DNA of 64,000 bases from Ceratotherium simum simum (Eukaryota; Chordata; Mammalia; Perissodactyla; Rhinocerotidae), in the NCBI RefSeq assembly GCF_000283155.1, contig NW_004454177.1:27862403-27926402 (forward strand), given 5' to 3'. Below the pieces are notes generated by a model, which saw nothing but the letters and a program-made list of their open reading frames with translations, was not told the DNA's origin and did not search any database. Position numbers and translations under genes: made by a program. Position 1 is the stretch's first letter, and the number at the start of each line of letters is the position of its first letter. Below are positions 1 to 11,264 of the stretch, piece by piece.

Positions 1-647
1 ATACCAGTAAGGCAATAGCTGTTAGAGGCATGTATGAAATCTGTGGGCTGCACTTCAGCCTGTCACCGGCAGTTATGCAAGATGTAATTTAATTTGTTTA
101 AAAAAAAACCGTAAAAGGCAGCTTGGATAGCTGTATTTTAGCAAATGTGTTTGCACTAAGGGTACCTTCTGTTGAACAGTTCTGCCCACAAGCTGTCTGT
201 AGAATATAGAACATCTCTCGAGCATGCTTGCCACCTTGAAGCAGGGCAGTCGGGAGCAGAAAAAAAAAAAGAACAGAATGCAGAAAAAAGGTGAAGAAAA
301 AGAGAGAAATGAAGGACAGCAAGTCTAGTACCATCAATACATTTAGAAATGAGATTAGCCAAGTGTGACAATAGAATTTAAATGACACACAGAGAGACAT
401 TAAGATTGCAGTAAATAACATACTATGGAAAATCCAGCCAGAGAGCACTTTCTGCTCAGCTTAGCTACACAGTTGGAACGAAAGCACAGGTCGATTATTC
501 ATTTTACTGGCTCTTTTGCATTCCAGCGCTGTACATTTTTTAATCTTAGCACTAATCGTTAGCAGGTTTGTTTTTTTTTTTTTGCTAGTTGCTCCAAACA
601 GTCAATGATTACATTGCTCAATACTTCTCTAGAGGACTCAAACTTAC
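1..647 (-). other. FAT3: FAT3 intron, 5' portion (runs off the left edge)
   Basis: This is the start of the intron downstream of the 211-bp exon, beginning with the donor GTAAGTTTG. It holds a 13-base T run at 571-583 (poly-A in the transcript) and shorter A runs near 100-110 and 260-270. No coding segment, RNA gene or confident transposon was recognised here. Confidence 0.85.
571..583. repeat. T homopolymer, 13 bases
   Basis: An uninterrupted T run about 65 bp downstream (in transcript terms) of the donor of the 211-bp FAT3 exon. No SINE body is attached, so it is not clearly a retroelement tail. Confidence 0.9.
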
Positions 648-858
648 CAACTATGTCAAACCACAGAGGCGTGTTAGCTGGCTGCACAGATACCACCCCC
701 ACAATCTCCGTGACTCTATCGCTTTCCATGACTGTGAAGTTATAAAACGGCTCATCGAAGGTCAACGGTATAGGTGACGGGGGTGGTTTCTTAATCCACT
801 CAATGTGGAGGCGGGCCGTGGAGGATTTCTGTGGGCGCCCATTGTCCACCGCCTTTAT
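648..858 (-). CDS. FAT3: FAT3 internal coding exon, 211 bp (end of a cadherin repeat, atypical linker, start of the next)
   Basis: Internal FAT3 exon, entered in phase 0 and left in phase 1. The acceptor is GTGAGTAG before ATAAAGGCG, and the donor is GTTG followed by GTAAGT. The 70 codons begin [21 protein letters not shown], which completes the repeat started in the 315-bp exon. A proline-rich linker ([13 protein letters not shown]) follows, then the first strands of the next repeat ([27 protein letters not shown]). The canonical DxNDN linker motif is missing here, so this inter-repeat joint is not expected to bind calcium normally. The FAT1 paralogue, from memory, has a similar linker at this position. 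Frame and residues continue those of the upstream exon. A run of T lies about 65 bp past the donor in the plus-strand reading. Confidence 0.95.
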
Positions 859-3246
859 CTACTCACACACGGAGAGAACACAGAAAGATGTCTTAGAGTT
901 TGGATCCTTGCGCAAGTTTAGATCTGTCACTCACATGTCATTAGGCCGAGAGCCCATCCTCGTCACCGTGGCAGCAAGGGGAAGAAGAGAATGGAGATCT
1001 GGGAGAATGGACCCGGGAATTGGGGGAAACGACTTAGTCACATAGGGGCCCCACACCACACTTGCCAGAAGGTGATTTGAACCACTGCCAACCTTACAGA
1101 TGTGGAAAACTTGAAAAACAAATGTTGCACTTACAATTTTTAGTGTTTTATGGTCATGAATGATAGTTATATGAGTAGGAATAGCCAATTTGATTCCTTA
1201 TACCTCTGGTGGTGATGCTTGAAAGGGAATAAAGTGCATTGTAAATCTTTACTTAAGTGTGAATGATGTGTGTGTGTGAGAGTGTGAGAGAGAGAGAGAG
1301 TGTGGTCGGGTTTGCATCTCCTTTCCTCTCCTTTATCCTGGAGAAGCACTCCACTCACACAGAATCCCAGAAGGCTGATGGGAGTTGGTGTGGGAAAGGC
1401 AGCAGCCTTGCTCTAACCACCTTAGAGGCCCTTCAGTTATGCGAGCTCTGAGGGGTTGAAGGAGAGCTCTCTTGGTGGAAGCAGGGAATCCTGGAGACAG
1501 CAGGGTGAGGAGGAGGGTGCTCAGGTCTCTTCTCCATGGTCTGATAGAAGGGCTGAGGAAAGCATATCCCGTCACTCAGCTGAGCAGGGTGAATTGTAAT
1601 GATGTACTGCACTTAAATGAGGGCATCAAGTCCAACAAGCAGAAACAACAAGCAGAAATAGAAAATTAAATAGAAAATTAAAAAATCAAAATTTTAAAAA
1701 AGAAGTTTTAACTATTACATTAAAAATAACATTTATAGGTGCAGGGCTAATAGTTATAGCCTTTAAAAACAGTGACAACTCATAGCACCCTAATGCTATG
1801 TGCTAATAGTTGGTCACTTTGCCCCAGAAAATTCCTGTGAGAAGACAGACTCTGAAGGATAGATGTCTTAGATAAGGTTTCTTAGCCTGAGACAGGGATT
1901 TGAATACAAATGATTTTGATTGGGGGTGGGAGGTCGGGGGTGGGGTAGTGTTCTCAGGAGAAAGGGAATGAAGAAAGCAGGATGGCCAGGGGAAGATGCT
2001 AAGCAAGGATATGGTCTCAGCTGAAGTCTAACCTCTGCCTGATCCCATGGGGAGCTCAGTGTCATTAATTGCACCACAGAATTGGATCTACCTGGAGGCA
2101 AGGGGGTTGGACTTCTGTATCTGGTGTCAGTCAGTCATTGGCTGTGGGCTGCTGGGTTGGATCGGGAGTGTGGAACCTCTTGGGCCAAGAAGTTCAGCCA
2201 AGGACAACTCTCTGAGGAAGGGGGCAGCTATGAGCCTTTAGCAGTTGAGGGCTAGTGGCACCAGTCTGGCACAGGGGATCTGGTGAGGCATAACAGTATC
2301 CACTATAATCCATCCAGTCCTCAAAGATTCCCGTTGGTAAGTCTCACACAGCTGTAATAGCACATGTTACATCAGAGCTTCTAATAGCAGAAACAGGGCT
2401 AGTTTTTTACTATCTTCTTTTTCTCAGCCTACTTTTCTGGATACACTGCTGAGCAGGGAAAGGAACCCAAGTCCAGATCATAGGAGTGAAAAGATAAATC
2501 AAGGGACTCAGACCATCCCTTTAAAATAATAAAGGATTGACTGTATATAGCAGAGAAGGCTGAGGACTAAGAGAAGGATGGCCGATGGCTCTAACTCTTG
2601 ACATTTGTTGGGACCTGGAAAGTGCCCATCACTTGTAAGGATGACCAGTCCCGTTTCTGGCATAGGTGGTACATGTCTAAAGTGGTTGGGGGTGGGGGGA
2701 ACCCCATATATAACTCCCTTAGATATGGGAGTTTAAGTCTTTATTTGAGATGGTGCTCATGTTTGTTTTTATTTTTACTTTTATAACAATGAAAAATTTA
2801 GTCACTTTTTACTTGAGATGTTTTCTTTTTTACAGGGTAAACATAGCTGTGATGTGTGTCTCGCAATCTACACAGCTAAATTCATGTTCTATCCCATTGT
2901 CAAGAATTACAAAAGTTGTTTTCTTTGGGAAGTCTTGGGGACACATTGAGTGATATGTTCAGTTTACACCTATGCTCAGTACCTTGAAATGATTTAGGGC
3001 CACAGGAAGAGTGATTGAGTACGTGACAGAGCAGGCTGTGGACTGGGAATGGGGAAGTTTGCTGATAGGACCCAACCAAAGGAAACGGTCTCATTATTTA
3101 AGAATATCACTGAAACAGAAAGTAGCCTTCCACAGCCATATGGCTGCACTTTTTACTCTAAATATTTATTGTTTAAAGGAATATACACAAATAAGAAAGT
3201 AACTCCTTCCCCCCGTTAATGTTATTGAGGTCCAGAAAAATCTTAC
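859..3246 (-). other. FAT3: FAT3 intron, 2.39 kb
   Basis: A complete intron between the 315-bp and 211-bp exons, running in transcript order from 3246 (GTAAGA) to 859 (GAGTAG). It contains a TG/AG microsatellite at about 1266-1304 and A-rich sequence at 1640-1730. The remainder looks unique. I see no second gene and no confident interspersed repeat in it. Confidence 0.9.
1266..1304. repeat. Compound TG/AG microsatellite
   Basis: Alternating TG dinucleotides pass into GAGAGA runs, with a few interruptions. Confidence 0.9.
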
Positions 3247-3561
3247 CGTTAGAATGTCATAACTCCCTGCTGTAAATTGCTTTCTGGAAGAAACCATGCC
3301 AGTTTTAGGGTCAATAAAGAACTTTCCATCATCATTTCCATCCACGATACTGTAGGAGATTTCTGCGTTGGACCCCTCATCTCTATCGAACGCAAAAGCT
3401 CTATAAATGGGTTCTCCCCTCTTCTTCCGGTCGCGCTCGGGCAGCTTGATCTGGTAGACTTTCTCTGGGAACTGGGGCTTGTTGTCATTTTCATCCAGAA
3501 CCTGAACCACCACCCAAATTGTTGACTGTTTTGGAGATGAACCACCATCTGTCACGGTCAC
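3247..3561 (-). CDS. FAT3: FAT3 internal coding exon, 315 bp (end of one cadherin repeat and most of the next)
   Basis: Internal FAT3 exon of 105 codons, entered and left in phase 0. The acceptor reads ACTCAG before GTGACCGTG and the donor is ACG followed by GTAAGA. The first ~30 residues close one cadherin repeat with VTVTDGG and the linker calcium motif [11 protein letters not shown] new repeat then begins ([16 protein letters not shown]), with the calcium-type DRDEG, the [12 protein letters not shown] stretch and the [12 protein letters not shown] strand, and it breaks off at SYDILT. The segment would lie outside the cell in the array of tandem cadherin domains. The RDRKKRGEP insertion and VYQIKLPE distinguish it from the FAT1 sequence I remember. 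Both exon ends fall at the same place in successive repeats, so the exon is one permuted repeat unit. No stop or frameshift is present. Confidence 0.96.
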
Positions 3562-4319
3562 CTGAGTTTTGAAAGAGCAAGCATTTTACAATCAAAAAGG
3601 AGAAAAATTTTTCTCATCATTCCTCCCCCTGCCCACTCCACAAAACGTCTGTTCTGTGCCTTAGAACACCTCAACTTTTCTCATTCCTGTAGTTCACGTC
3701 AAATGCATAACTTTTCATAGTTCATCCATAAAAGCAGGGGAATGCCCAAAATCCAGTAATGGAAATCAATGGTGAAAGGATAGGAGGGAGGTAATCCTCC
3801 CGTTGTGGCGTGGAGTGGAGATGGAGAAGAAATAGGACTGACTTCACAAAATGTGCCAGCTTCTATAGACTTAGTGGACCCAAAATATGCACCCCTATCA
3901 GACACGAAAAGTACTATAACCATATGTTAAACCATAGGTATTTCTTCCAATCCTTGGACAATATTATCACCATCGAAATTCTTTCAGTATTCATTTTTTC
4001 TTTCTTTTCCATCTCCATGGAAAATTTCATTTTTACATTCTCACTGAACAAAAGAAAACTCTGATATATACTTCACAATTTTGATGGCTGGCTGTAAGTA
4101 CATTTGACAGTTCAAATATGTTTTTAAGTCACAGAATAATTTATTTTCCTCCTGGGAAATGGGGGGGGGGTTGGACACCCCTTCCCATATTTCTGAGATA
4201 CTATTGTTACGTGTGTCTGTGAAAATTGAAAGAGAGGAGAGAAATGAAGAGCACGTATATAAAGAATTTGCAAGGCAGATATAAAAAGTCTTTGAGTCAG
4301 TGTGAATAATCTTCTTCTT

Positions 4320-4545
4320 GGTCATAATGATGATAATCACTATCATATTAATATTTAATGTGAGGATGCTGTGACAGTTTATAAAGCACTCTTCCATGCA
4401 TGATCTCACTCACTTTCCAAAACACCCTCTTTAGTAAGAGGAGCATATTTATTTATTCCTATTTTACAGATGAGAAAACCAAAGTTCAGAGGTCCCATTG
4501 TTACTAAGTGCTAAAGCCAGGTATTGAATTTTTGGTAATTCTTAA
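4320..4545 (+). repeat. MIR SINE
   Basis: It shows the conserved MIR core, with 'attttacagatgagaaaac' in the middle and 'aagtgctaaagccaggtattgaa' near the 3' end. It is old and diverged, and its boundaries are approximate. Confidence 0.8.
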
Positions 4546-5519
4546 TATTCTGTTTACCTAAAAAATCTGGAAGAACCTATATTTAATCCTTAAATCATTA
4601 CCTTGAATGAGACAGCTTATTACCTCAAAATATATATTCGGAGGCTGGAAGGAACATAAAGATGCTCTCAGCATCGATAGGAGAAAACAACAGTGAATTA
4701 CAGCACCTGGGCATCCAGTTTTTCACCTAATAAAGCAATCTGACAGGAATAACAGAATAAAAAAAGGCCAAAAATGTGGGAAAATAAATTAAAGGCCTTT
4801 TGCAAAATGAAACTGCAAGCTAGTTCAGTTTCTCTTACAAGTTGCCTAGGAGGATGGCTTTAATAGATCTAAGATAAATTTTCATAGGAAGTTCTTGCTT
4901 TCTTTGAAAAATCAATCAAGTTTCCTTTCAAGGTTATTTTCCCAATTGGTTTGTTATGTTTCACAAAAGAAACACGTCAGGGCCAATATGTGCCAAGGTT
5001 GGATTTTGACTCTTGAGCTAATTCCCGGATACACTGAGTTCTGAAGAGGCACGTTCTGCTGCTGCAGCTGAACTAAAATGTTATACTCCCAGGTGAGCTG
5101 TGTTGACCAAAACACATTGATTTCTTGGCTGCTCAACTCCTCTGCCTCTCTTTTCTGCTTGACCAGCCTCTTTCCAAATCCAGACAACTCTCACTGTCTT
5201 CACCAGGCACAAAATACCTCCTGATTGCTTGTCAATAAATGCCCAGCAGTGGGCTCCAAGATGGAGTTCTGGTGCTGCTCCAGGGCCAGGTGGCTGCCAA
5301 GGAAAGGAGAGACCCTCTTGGCTGAGGTTCACCACTCATTCGAGGGTCCTGCTGCTGTAAACATGCTTTCTTTTGGAGTAGACCTGGAGGTGTCTGCTTA
5401 CAGGCAGGGAAGGGTGGCAGCTGCCCAGGCTCATGAAGCAGCTCCCAGGTGTGCTATGGGGAGTGGGGTCACCTATGTCACCACCTCACGTCAAGCACCC
5501 AGCTCTCTTGCTCACTCAG

Positions 5520-5910
5520 GCCACTCAGGGAGCCTTAGGTCCTCGAACATACTCTCTTCCATCTTGGGGCTTTTGCACATGCCTTCCTCTCTCCTTGGAG
5601 TGCTCTCCCCATCCCTTCTCCTGGATCTTGGCTACTCATTCTTTAGATCCAGCTGAAATGTCATTTCCTCAGGGATGCTTTCTCTGACCTATCAGGCCAA
5701 GTGCCAGCTCCCACTCTATCTCCCTCCTGAATTATGTACTCTCAAATAATCCAATATTTTTCTTTCATAACATTTACTGTTGTGAAAATTAATTAAATAC
5801 ATGATTCTCCACCTAAGTGGATATGCTACATAAGGATAACAACAGACTTTGCCTGTTTTCTTCACTGCTCTCACCCCTGTGTCAAGCCACACAGGCAGAA
5901 CATGCTCCAC
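5520..5910 (+). repeat. L2 LINE, 3' portion
   Basis: Typical L2 3' region: 'cttttgcacatgccttcc', 'tgtcatttcctcagggatgc' and a later segment equivalent to the L2 tail. It is diverged. An open frame of about 140 codons on the plus strand overlaps it but has no coding character. Confidence 0.7.
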
Positions 5911-5989
5911 AAATGCTTATTTAGTGAATTAGACTCTAATTCAGGTCTTACTTGGACAATCTCTTTAGTCAAAGCAGTCTCAGCTTATA

Positions 5990-7023
5990 AAACCTTTGTA
6001 GATCATTCAAGGCCCTTTACAATGTTGTCTCAAGCTGCCTTTTTGCCCATAACCCCTCCATTTCCTTGGTTTCAACTACCACCTTGATGCTGATAATCCC
6101 CCAGCGTGTACTCTTGTGCCTGAGCCTCGTTCCGCATCTCCAAACCAACATGTTCAACTAATTACTAGGCATGTACTCTCCGTATCTCTCACATGTACTC
6201 AACAACCCAAAATTCACAGACTGAAATCATTACCCTCAAGCTTCTTCCTTTTCCTATTTTCATGGTCTCAATGAATGACACCCCCATCTACTCAGACACA
6301 GGTCTGCACCAGAATCCTGGGCATCCATCTAGAGTCCCTGCTCTGTCTATCCACATCCAACTGAAGTTGGAGGCCAGCAGGTACCTCTCATGTATATCTC
6401 CTCTGTCACACTGCCCTAGGACAGATCTTGTTGGTATCTTGCTTGCACTGTCACAGTAGCGCCCTGCCTCCCTGCCTCCAGACTTTGCCTTTGCTGTAAA
6501 GTCTCATTTCTTCCTCAAAAATCTGATCATGTCATTGACACACATAACGCCCTTTGGGGGCTCCTTGAGGACAAGGATCTGGCTGGCCTTGATTATCACC
6601 ATGCACTATCCACATTTTTCCTGCCCTCTATGCCCGGTTATACTGTGAGCCTGGGAAGTCTTGATTATGTCATGCTCATACACCTCCATTCCATTGCACA
6701 GCTGTTTCTCTCCATGGAATGCCTTCTCTTGGGAACACACTTGACTCATTCTAGAAGCTTCAATTCAAACACTCCTTCTTCTGCAAAGCCATGCCTGCCT
6801 CCTGCAGACTGATGAAGGCTCCCTCACCATGCTCCCACTCTGTTGAGTGCGTAGCTCCAGGATACTAATTATCATCCTGTGTTTTTAAGTGTCCGTTTGC
6901 TTGTTGATCTCTATTCAATTCTTTCAGACCATGAGCAACCTGAGGTCAGGGATTGTCTCTTATTCATTGTGATGTTCTTGTACCTGGTACAGCTAGGTGC
7001 CCAATAAATGTTGTTGAACGAAA
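5990..7023 (+). repeat. L2 LINE, about 1 kb, reaching the 3' end
   Basis: The first half matches the end of the L2 reverse-transcriptase frame ('tgatgctgataatccccca', 'aatcctgggcatccatctag'). The second half is the L2 3' UTR and ends 'gcccaataaatgttgttgaa', the usual L2 terminus. It is heavily mutated. Confidence 0.8.
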
Positions 7024-7359
7024 TTAAGAATTAATTTACCCAAAAATCTTCCCTATGAAAATAAATGGAGAAAACATCCAGATACTAAAAGGTCTCTGTT
7101 TCTTCATCCATAAGAAATGAAGAGATTCATAACATAGGATTTCCCAAGTTCTTCTTGCTCTATGATCCTATGAATGGGGGTCAGGTAAAGGTACACACAA
7201 TTTTAACCATGCACTCTCGGGTTCATGCCCACCTTATGCCCACCTATGCTCACCTGGAACACTGAGAACACTACCAATCCCATGATTGGTAGTAATGATT
7301 TCTAGCCACTTCCAAAACTGCTGGTCATTGTGGACACTTATTCACAATCTACTGAAAGG

Positions 7360-7485
7360 ATCTATTTATGTGTTTGGCTCCTTCAGTACATTGTGAGCTA
7401 CTCATAGGCAGGGACCTTGTCTTTTTCATTTCTTTTCATTGAACCTAGTGTACTCTTGACAAATGTTTGCTGTACTGAACTATGT
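7360..7485 (+). repeat. L2 3'-end fragment
   Basis: 'cattgtgagctactcatagg' followed by a degenerate 'cagggaccttgtctttttc' and 'gacaaatgtttgctgtactga' resembles the L2 3' terminus. Confidence 0.6.
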
Positions 7486-7821
7486 TGTTGCTGACCTCAA
7501 AGTCTTAATTTCCGTTATCATTTTTTAGACCCATTCAGGTGTCTGGCCATTTTTGTACCTGGAATATAAATCATTGATGATTCCATCAGATTCTCAGGGC
7601 TCAGCCTATCATGTGGAATTAGCCTATATGCAAGGACTAGCAGCACTGGAGATCGAAGTAAAACTAACTGAGATAAATTCCCGTCCTCTTCTCCTGTGCA
7701 TCATTTTTTATTAATGATGCAAAGAATTAGATATTGTTTAAAAAATATCCATTTGTCCTCTTGCTCTGCCACAACCTGACAAGAGGACATCAAGCCACCC
7801 TAACCTAAATTTTCTATTCTC

Positions 7822-7893
7822 ATAATCAATCAGTAATCAGTGGTTCAGCAATTAATCAAAAGCCTGAAAGATTAATTTCATTAGGTGCGTACA
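7822..7893. promoter_or_regulatory. Homeodomain-motif cluster (candidate intronic enhancer)
   Basis: Within about 70 bp there are two TAATCA motifs, an ATTAATCA and an ATTAATTTCATTA block, followed at about 7911 by a RUNX-like AACCACA. No repeat is recognisable at 7790-7990. This is motif density only. Nothing in the sequence proves activity. Confidence 0.25.
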
Positions 7894-8449
7894 GCTAGCA
7901 TCTAACGAAAGGAACCACAAACAGTTCAGTCCCGCTGAAAGGATAGTATAACCCATTTCAATATTCTGTGGTGCCCTTGTGGTCTGTGAATACCAGGCAG
8001 AGCCAGAGGCAGGCAGCATGGCACAATGGACTATGATGACAAAATTACAAAGAGGAACATGTTTTTAAGTCTATTCCTGGAAGATGTAAGAGGTTTATAG
8101 GAACAAAAATGGATGGACATTGGGAATTCTGGAGTTACAGCAGCTGGTGGCAGGTCACACTTCTCACTCAGTGAAATTGCCTAAAGTATTTATTTTTACT
8201 GTGTCTCTCTCTCTCCAGTAGAATACGAGTACTATGTAAGCTGCCTGAGAGCTGAGACCTTATGTCTCATCCGCTGCCTAGTCCCCAGTGATTACAAGAG
8301 TATCTTAGAATATACTTAATATTTCTAAGATGGAGTTCAATTCTGGTATTCTCCTCAACTATTAATTCATCATAAATGGCTATTTCCAGGATATTATATT
8401 TAAAGTTGTAAACCTCTCTTCAAAGATTACATATCCCCCTCCCCTGCTT

Positions 8450-8652
8450 TATATTTGTCCTTAACAATTTATCATTATCTCTATATACTATATATTTCGC
8501 TTGTATGCTTGTTTATTGCATGTTTGTCTCTATTAGAATATGAGTTCCATAAAGCATGAATTTCTATCTTTTTTTGTTCACAGATGTATCCCTAGCATCT
8601 ACAACAGTAGATGTAGTAAGCACTCAATAAATATTTGTTAAATGATTGAAAT
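8450..8652 (+). repeat. L2 3'-end fragment
   Basis: 'attagaatatgagttccata' followed by 'tgtatccctagcatctacaa' and 'gcactcaataaatatttgtt' is the L2 3' terminus. Confidence 0.75.
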
Positions 8653-9009
8653 ATTCATCCAGTGTCTTTTAGTTACAAAACTCTTTTTGAGGCAATTTGG
8701 GAGAAAAACCAACCAACCAAGAAAAAGACATGGATTCCTACTAAATCACTCCTCCCTCATGCCCCAACTCCTTTGTAATATTCTGGACCTGCAATCATCT
8801 GACCTCAGTTTAGAAATTTTCAATAAGAAGAACTCAATGCCGTATGAAGCAGACCATTTGTTGTTTGATGGGTTCAGTTTTCACAAAGCTCTTAATACTG
8901 AACCTGAATCTACCTGCCTATACTTTGCCTAGACTGCCTGTAGCCTCCCACAGACTACTTTTATTCTTTGTAACTATACAGAAAAAGTCAAATTCCTCTT
9001 CCACATTGT

Positions 9010-9483
9010 CCCAGTTATTCACTGCTATATAACCCAAAACTAGGTGGCTTAAGATAACCACAATCCTTTTATTATCTCTCCTGGTTCTAGGGGTTGAATG
9101 GGGCAATTCTTTCTTGTGGTCTCTAATGCAATCCCAGTCATAGGTAGCCAGGCCTGTTGTCATGGGACATGTCTATTGGCTGATGGTGGTCACTGGCTGG
9201 GACCTCAGCTGGGGATGAGGTCAATAGCCTCAAAACCTAGAAGTGACCTCTTTGTGTAGCCTGTGCTTCCTCACATCATGGTGGCTGAGTTCCAAAAGGA
9301 CAGAAAGAGGCATGTGCCAGTTTCTTAAGGACTGGGCCCAGAAATTAGCACAGCATCACTTGATCCATATTCAATTGGCCAACTGTCCCAGAGTCCAGAT
9401 TCAAGGAGAGGGGTCATAAACCCCACCCCCAGATGAGAGGAGGGTTAAGTAATTTGGGGGGCCATATTTTAAAACTGCCATAC
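9010..9483 (-). repeat. MLT1-type LTR (ERVL-MaLR), diverged
   Basis: Read on the plus strand it begins near 'gttattcactgctatataac' and 'taggtggcttaagataacca', the complement of the MaLR LTR 3' end. It runs through 'ggggtcataaaccccacccc' to 'ggggggccatattttaaaac', the complement of the LTR start. No internal region accompanies it, so it is a solo LTR. Borders are approximate. Confidence 0.75.
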
Positions 9484-9944
9484 TCATAAAATCCTTAATG
9501 ATATTTGAGAATCCTCACCCCAGATTGAAAAACTCCAATTCATATAATCATCTCTCAGTTCATTCATTATATATAATGAATTGCTATTCACTATACTGGT
9601 CACCTTTTTCAGATGTTTTCCTATATACCAGTTTCCTTCTTAAAATATGATGGCCAGGGCAAAATAATAGCATATTAAACTTACTCAGATCTGTGCAAAC
9701 TACCTTTGTTGTCCTAGAAACAATCTCATGTCTATTTATTCAACCCATGACTATATGTATTTTAGGTGGCAGCTCTGTCACACAGCTCTGTGATATGAAG
9801 AACTTAAACCACTTAGGTCTTTTTCCTGCAAAAATCAATAAACTATAAGTGTGTAGTTTCCTTTTGGAGGCCTAAGTGCAGGATTTTACATTTGTCTCTA
9901 TTAAATTTCATCTTGTTGGAGATCTTGGCTCCCTATCTGTTGGA

Positions 9945-10182
9945 ATAATCATAATGATGACAGGTAACAGGTATCAAAAACTTACTATGCATCAGGACTC
10001 ATTGTGAGAGGCACAGCCTATGTTCCTTTAATTGTTCCTTTAATTCCTTTCATTGTTAAAACAATCTCATGAGATTACTATTATTATACTCAATTGATAA
10101 AGAAACTGAATTTAAAACATTTTCCAAGGTCACACTACTCATAAGTGGAAGAACCTTGTTTTAATCCTGGCAGTTTGATTCT
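9945..10182 (+). repeat. MIR SINE, 5' part (interrupted)
   Basis: It shows MIR signatures such as 'actatgcatcaggactcatt' and 'aaggtcacactactcataag'. It ends 'cagtttgattctgaa', where a hAT element has inserted. The MIR appears to resume at 11213 with 'tctaaaccattctgttctgc'. Confidence 0.75.
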
Positions 10183-10238
10183 GAACCAGGGATCAGCAAA
10201 CCACGTGGGCCAAACCCGGCCACTTGTTTTTGTAAATA

Positions 10239-11038
10239 CAGTCATGTGCTACATAACAACATTTTGGTCAATGATGGAAGGCATATATGATTGCGGTCCT
10301 TTAAGATTAGTACCATATATCCTAGGTGTGTTGTAGGCTATACCATCTAAGTTTGTATAAGTACTGTAGAAAGGAAGAAACCCTTCTAGGTTCTCCTGGC
10401 TAAGATTCTGGTCTAGATCTGGCTGGATTCTAGTCTAAGAGTTAAATTGACATAAGATAGAGCAACAGGAGAAAAATAAACAAAAGTTTAATAACATGTA
10501 CACATTGGAGAAGCCCAGGAAAACTGAGTAACTTTCCAAAATGGCTGAAGTCCTCACCTTAAATACCATCCTTAGCTAAAGACAAAAGCAGATGTTGGAG
10601 GTGGGGAGAGTCAGGGACTTCAAAGGGAAGGAAGGCAATTCACAGGTAGGTGAAAAGGAGCAAACGTTTGGAAATCAAGTGTTTGTTTGGCCACACAGAA
10701 ACAGAAGAACACAGAGAGGAGCCCAACAAACAGGCTTTTCTAGGTTCCTCCCTGTCTACCACCTAGTTCATGTTATGCTAAGGCGACAGCTTGCTTCCTG
10801 AGACAGATTTTTTTATCTGAAGTCTTTTAGGCTGTTAAGGGGAAGGTAACAAGAAAAACTTTGAGTCTTTTATTTCTTAAAAATAATCAGCCTACAATAA
10901 TTGTCACGTTAAAGAGACACACTTAGGGGTGGCAAATTTTGTTCCCCTTAGTACACTCCATGATATTCACACAATGATGAAATCGCCTAACGATGCATTT
11001 CTCAGAAGGTATCCCTGTCATTAAGTGATGCATGACTG
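10239..11038. mobile_element. Tigger/pogo-like nonautonomous DNA transposon, interrupted
   Basis: The ends are CAGTCATGTGCTACATAAC and, in complement, CAGTCATGCATCACTTAATG. The host hAT sequence reads 'ttgtaaata' on the left and 'aaaagttttattgg' on the right. That fits duplication of a TA dinucleotide with one later mutation, the target preference of Tc1/mariner-type elements. A solo LTR interrupts it between 10365 and 10950. Confidence 0.75.
10365..10950 (-). mobile_element. Solo LTR of a class I (ERV1-like) endogenous retrovirus
   Basis: A 586-bp insertion flanked by the 4-bp duplication GTAC (10361-10364 and 10951-10954). Removing it with one GTAC restores the continuity of the surrounding transposon. 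On the minus strand it starts TA (TG expected) and ends CA. It carries a TATTTAA box (complement of 10559-10565) and, about 70 bp on, an ATTAAA polyadenylation signal (complement of 10487-10492). No gag, pol or env sequence remains, so this is the product of LTR-LTR recombination. Confidence 0.75.
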
Positions 11039-11264
11039 AAAAGTTTTATTGGGACACAGCCACACCCATTCATATTATCTATGAGCATATTACCTATGGC
11101 TGCTTTCTTGCTCTAAAGGCATAGTTGAGTAGTTGAAGGAGAGCTTGTATAGGCCACTAAGCCTAAAATATTTATTATTTGGCCCTTTACATAAAAAGTT
11201 TGCTGACCTCTGGTCTAAACCATTCTGTTCTGCTGCCTCTTTTGTTGTATCTTTTATTGCATGC

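Larger units (their letters stand above)
10187..11212. mobile_element. hAT-family nonautonomous DNA transposon (MER58-like), interrupted
   Basis: The terminal inverted repeats are CAGGGATCAGCAAAC at the left and, in complement, CAGAGGTCAGCAAAC at the right. The flanking 8-bp sites ttctgaac (10179-10186) and gtctaaac (11213-11220) match at 6 of 8, as expected for an old hAT target duplication. The body shows 'gtgggccaaacccggcc', 'ttttattgggacacagccac' and 'gcctaaaatatttattattt'. A second transposon sits inside at 10239-11038. The subfamily name is from memory. Confidence 0.8.

Noticed and set aside
559..647. Continuation of the FAT3 reading frame past 648
   Set aside because: The frame stays open for about 90 bases, but the residues after WFDIVG lose cadherin character and a consensus donor GTAAGT lies exactly at 647-642, so this is intron.
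5225..5656. Open frame of 143 codons on the plus strand
   Set aside because: It overlaps an L2 3' region, and the residues show no protein family character.
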